Positions 63,060 through 64,000 of a stretch of DNA of 64,000 nt are shown one piece after another. The position numbers and the translations under genes were made by a program. The notes under the pieces were generated by a model that was given only the letters and a program-made list of their open reading frames with translations, did not search any database and was not told where the DNA came from. The stretch comes from Actinernus sp. WN-2022 (lineage: Eukaryota > Cnidaria > Anthozoa > Actiniaria > Actinernidae): positions 372,001-436,000 of the forward strand of contig JAOWCC010000441.1 in NCBI GenBank assembly GCA_030867875.1, read 5' to 3'. Each line of letters opens with the position of its first letter. Positions within the stretch are counted from its first letter, which is position 1.

Positions 63060-64000
63060 TGTTAATGTAGAATAATTTATAAATAACAACCTCAAAACTT
63101 TACAGTGTGTCCACTCTAACCGAAGTCACGGCTTCATTTTGGTAAAAAAAATCAGAGGGCGAGCTAGTTGAGAACAACGCCATACAAGTACGTGGTACAG
63201 GGTTTAGCGAGCTGATAATGGTAGATCGTAGGTTGCAAAGTTGCTCATCGCTGTGTTTCATATGTATTCTATGGTATAACTATTTGTAGACTCTAACCGT
63301 AGAAATATACTCAAAAGCCTTTGGTTAAGTAATATAGTTTCCACCGTTTTACGGAAAATGGTCAGATTTTGTCCATTTTGCCCATTTTTGCTCTTGATTT
63401 AGGTTCTAAATAGATTTAGGCATCGAAAATGTTGGAAATAGCGTATCAGAGCTTGTAAATTTCAAACTTTAATTGGGGGGGAGGGGGGACGCTACCAGAC
63501 CCCCCTAGGAGCTAGCGCTGTCAGCGCTCGTTTGGCTTCTACCTTCGTTTAGCTCGGGAAACGGTAAGTTTTTTCCCTGGATCTGCGCCTCGTTACATGT
63601 TTTAAATATGATCATTGGCCTTTATTAGTCATGCTCGATTGGTTGGAAAAAAAAAATTCAAAAATATTAAATGTTGTTTACTGTATGCGTACCCTCTTCC
63701 TTCTTTCGTATTGCCTCTGACGGCGCTTGTGTTTTTAAGTTGTTTTCTTCTTGTCTCTTTCAAAGCTTTAACACAGAGACGTGTAATACCTCTGGGTTGC
63801 CACTGGTGAAAAAAGTATTGCATATTTAAAAGAAGTTCTCAGTTTCTCTTTTCGAAAATAAATGCGATATTTTACTTTCGCATAGCCTCACTTGAAAACG
63901 TTGTCATGGCGTTAGTTCATAGTAAAATAGTACATTCAAGACCGCTACGGATTATGGTCTTTGCGTTATTGCTATTGTTTGACCGTAATAAATTAATATT
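63060..64000. other. Non-coding stretch to window end
   Basis: No gene recognised. A G-tract (GGGGGGGAGGGGGGAC at 63475-63491) followed by ACCCCCCTAGG and TAGCGCTGTCAGCGCT (palindromic) around 63493-63530 might be a repeat end. Confidence 0.35.

Noticed and set aside
1..64000. Bacterial, phage or symbiont contamination
   Set aside because: No operons or ribosome-binding sites; genes have spliceosomal introns with matching phases and the repeats are of animal type.

Overview
The window reads as nuclear DNA of an animal, most likely an anthozoan cnidarian (stony coral or sea anemone). It is AT-rich, its genes are split by introns with GT/AG junctions, it has many TACATGTA-type palindromic words, and its repeat classes are those I associate with coral genomes: esterase-type CR1/L2 LINEs, Harbinger, Crypton, Tc1 and Mutator/Kolobok-like transposases, DUF6589-like genes, RecQ-like helicases and genes for a P2X7-ballast-type domain. 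The assignment is by recognition, not by search. Nothing suggests bacteria or phage.

Layout. 0-13 kb: a CAAGATCTTG repeat cluster, a 1.3-kb TTAA-flanked element with a hairpin inside it, minus-strand exons of a transposon-like gene (4.85-5.94 kb), an ORF with one in-frame stop (8.66-9.35 kb) and a transposase-like exon (9.51-9.76 kb). 12.9-19 kb: a broken minus-strand gene and three truncated LINE fragments. 21.7-24.3 kb: a Crypton tyrosine-recombinase element, broken in three places and enclosed by a perfect 23-bp inverted repeat. 25.5-34.3 kb: two complementary halves of a Mutator/Kolobok-like transposase on the minus strand, separated by a 7.4-kb segment. The ends of that segment are homologous inverted ~230-bp promoter-like repeats. 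Each end drives an inward-pointing gene: a P2X7-ballast-domain gene on the left and a THAP gene on the right. 35-42.3 kb: Harbinger transposase remnants, one of them split by a LINE that has lost its reverse-transcriptase core. 43.3-47.7 kb: a multi-exon minus-strand gene with a Tc1-like element in one intron. 49.4-56.9 kb: an eight-exon DUF6589-like gene whose splice phases mostly agree but which carries a frameshift and a stop. 58.9-62.0 kb: a complete three-exon RecQ-like helicase gene with an inverted, decayed copy of its promoter and first exon against its 3' end.

How it fits together: most coding sequence here is mobile or mobile-derived. Two pairs of genes share duplicated upstream modules: P2X7-like with THAP, and DUF6589-like with RecQ-like. 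That is the most interesting pattern in the window. No tRNA, rRNA or other standard RNA gene was recognised apart from two tRNA-like SINE heads. Exon limits were placed by eye from splice consensus and codon phase, so internal exons are firmer than first and last ones.
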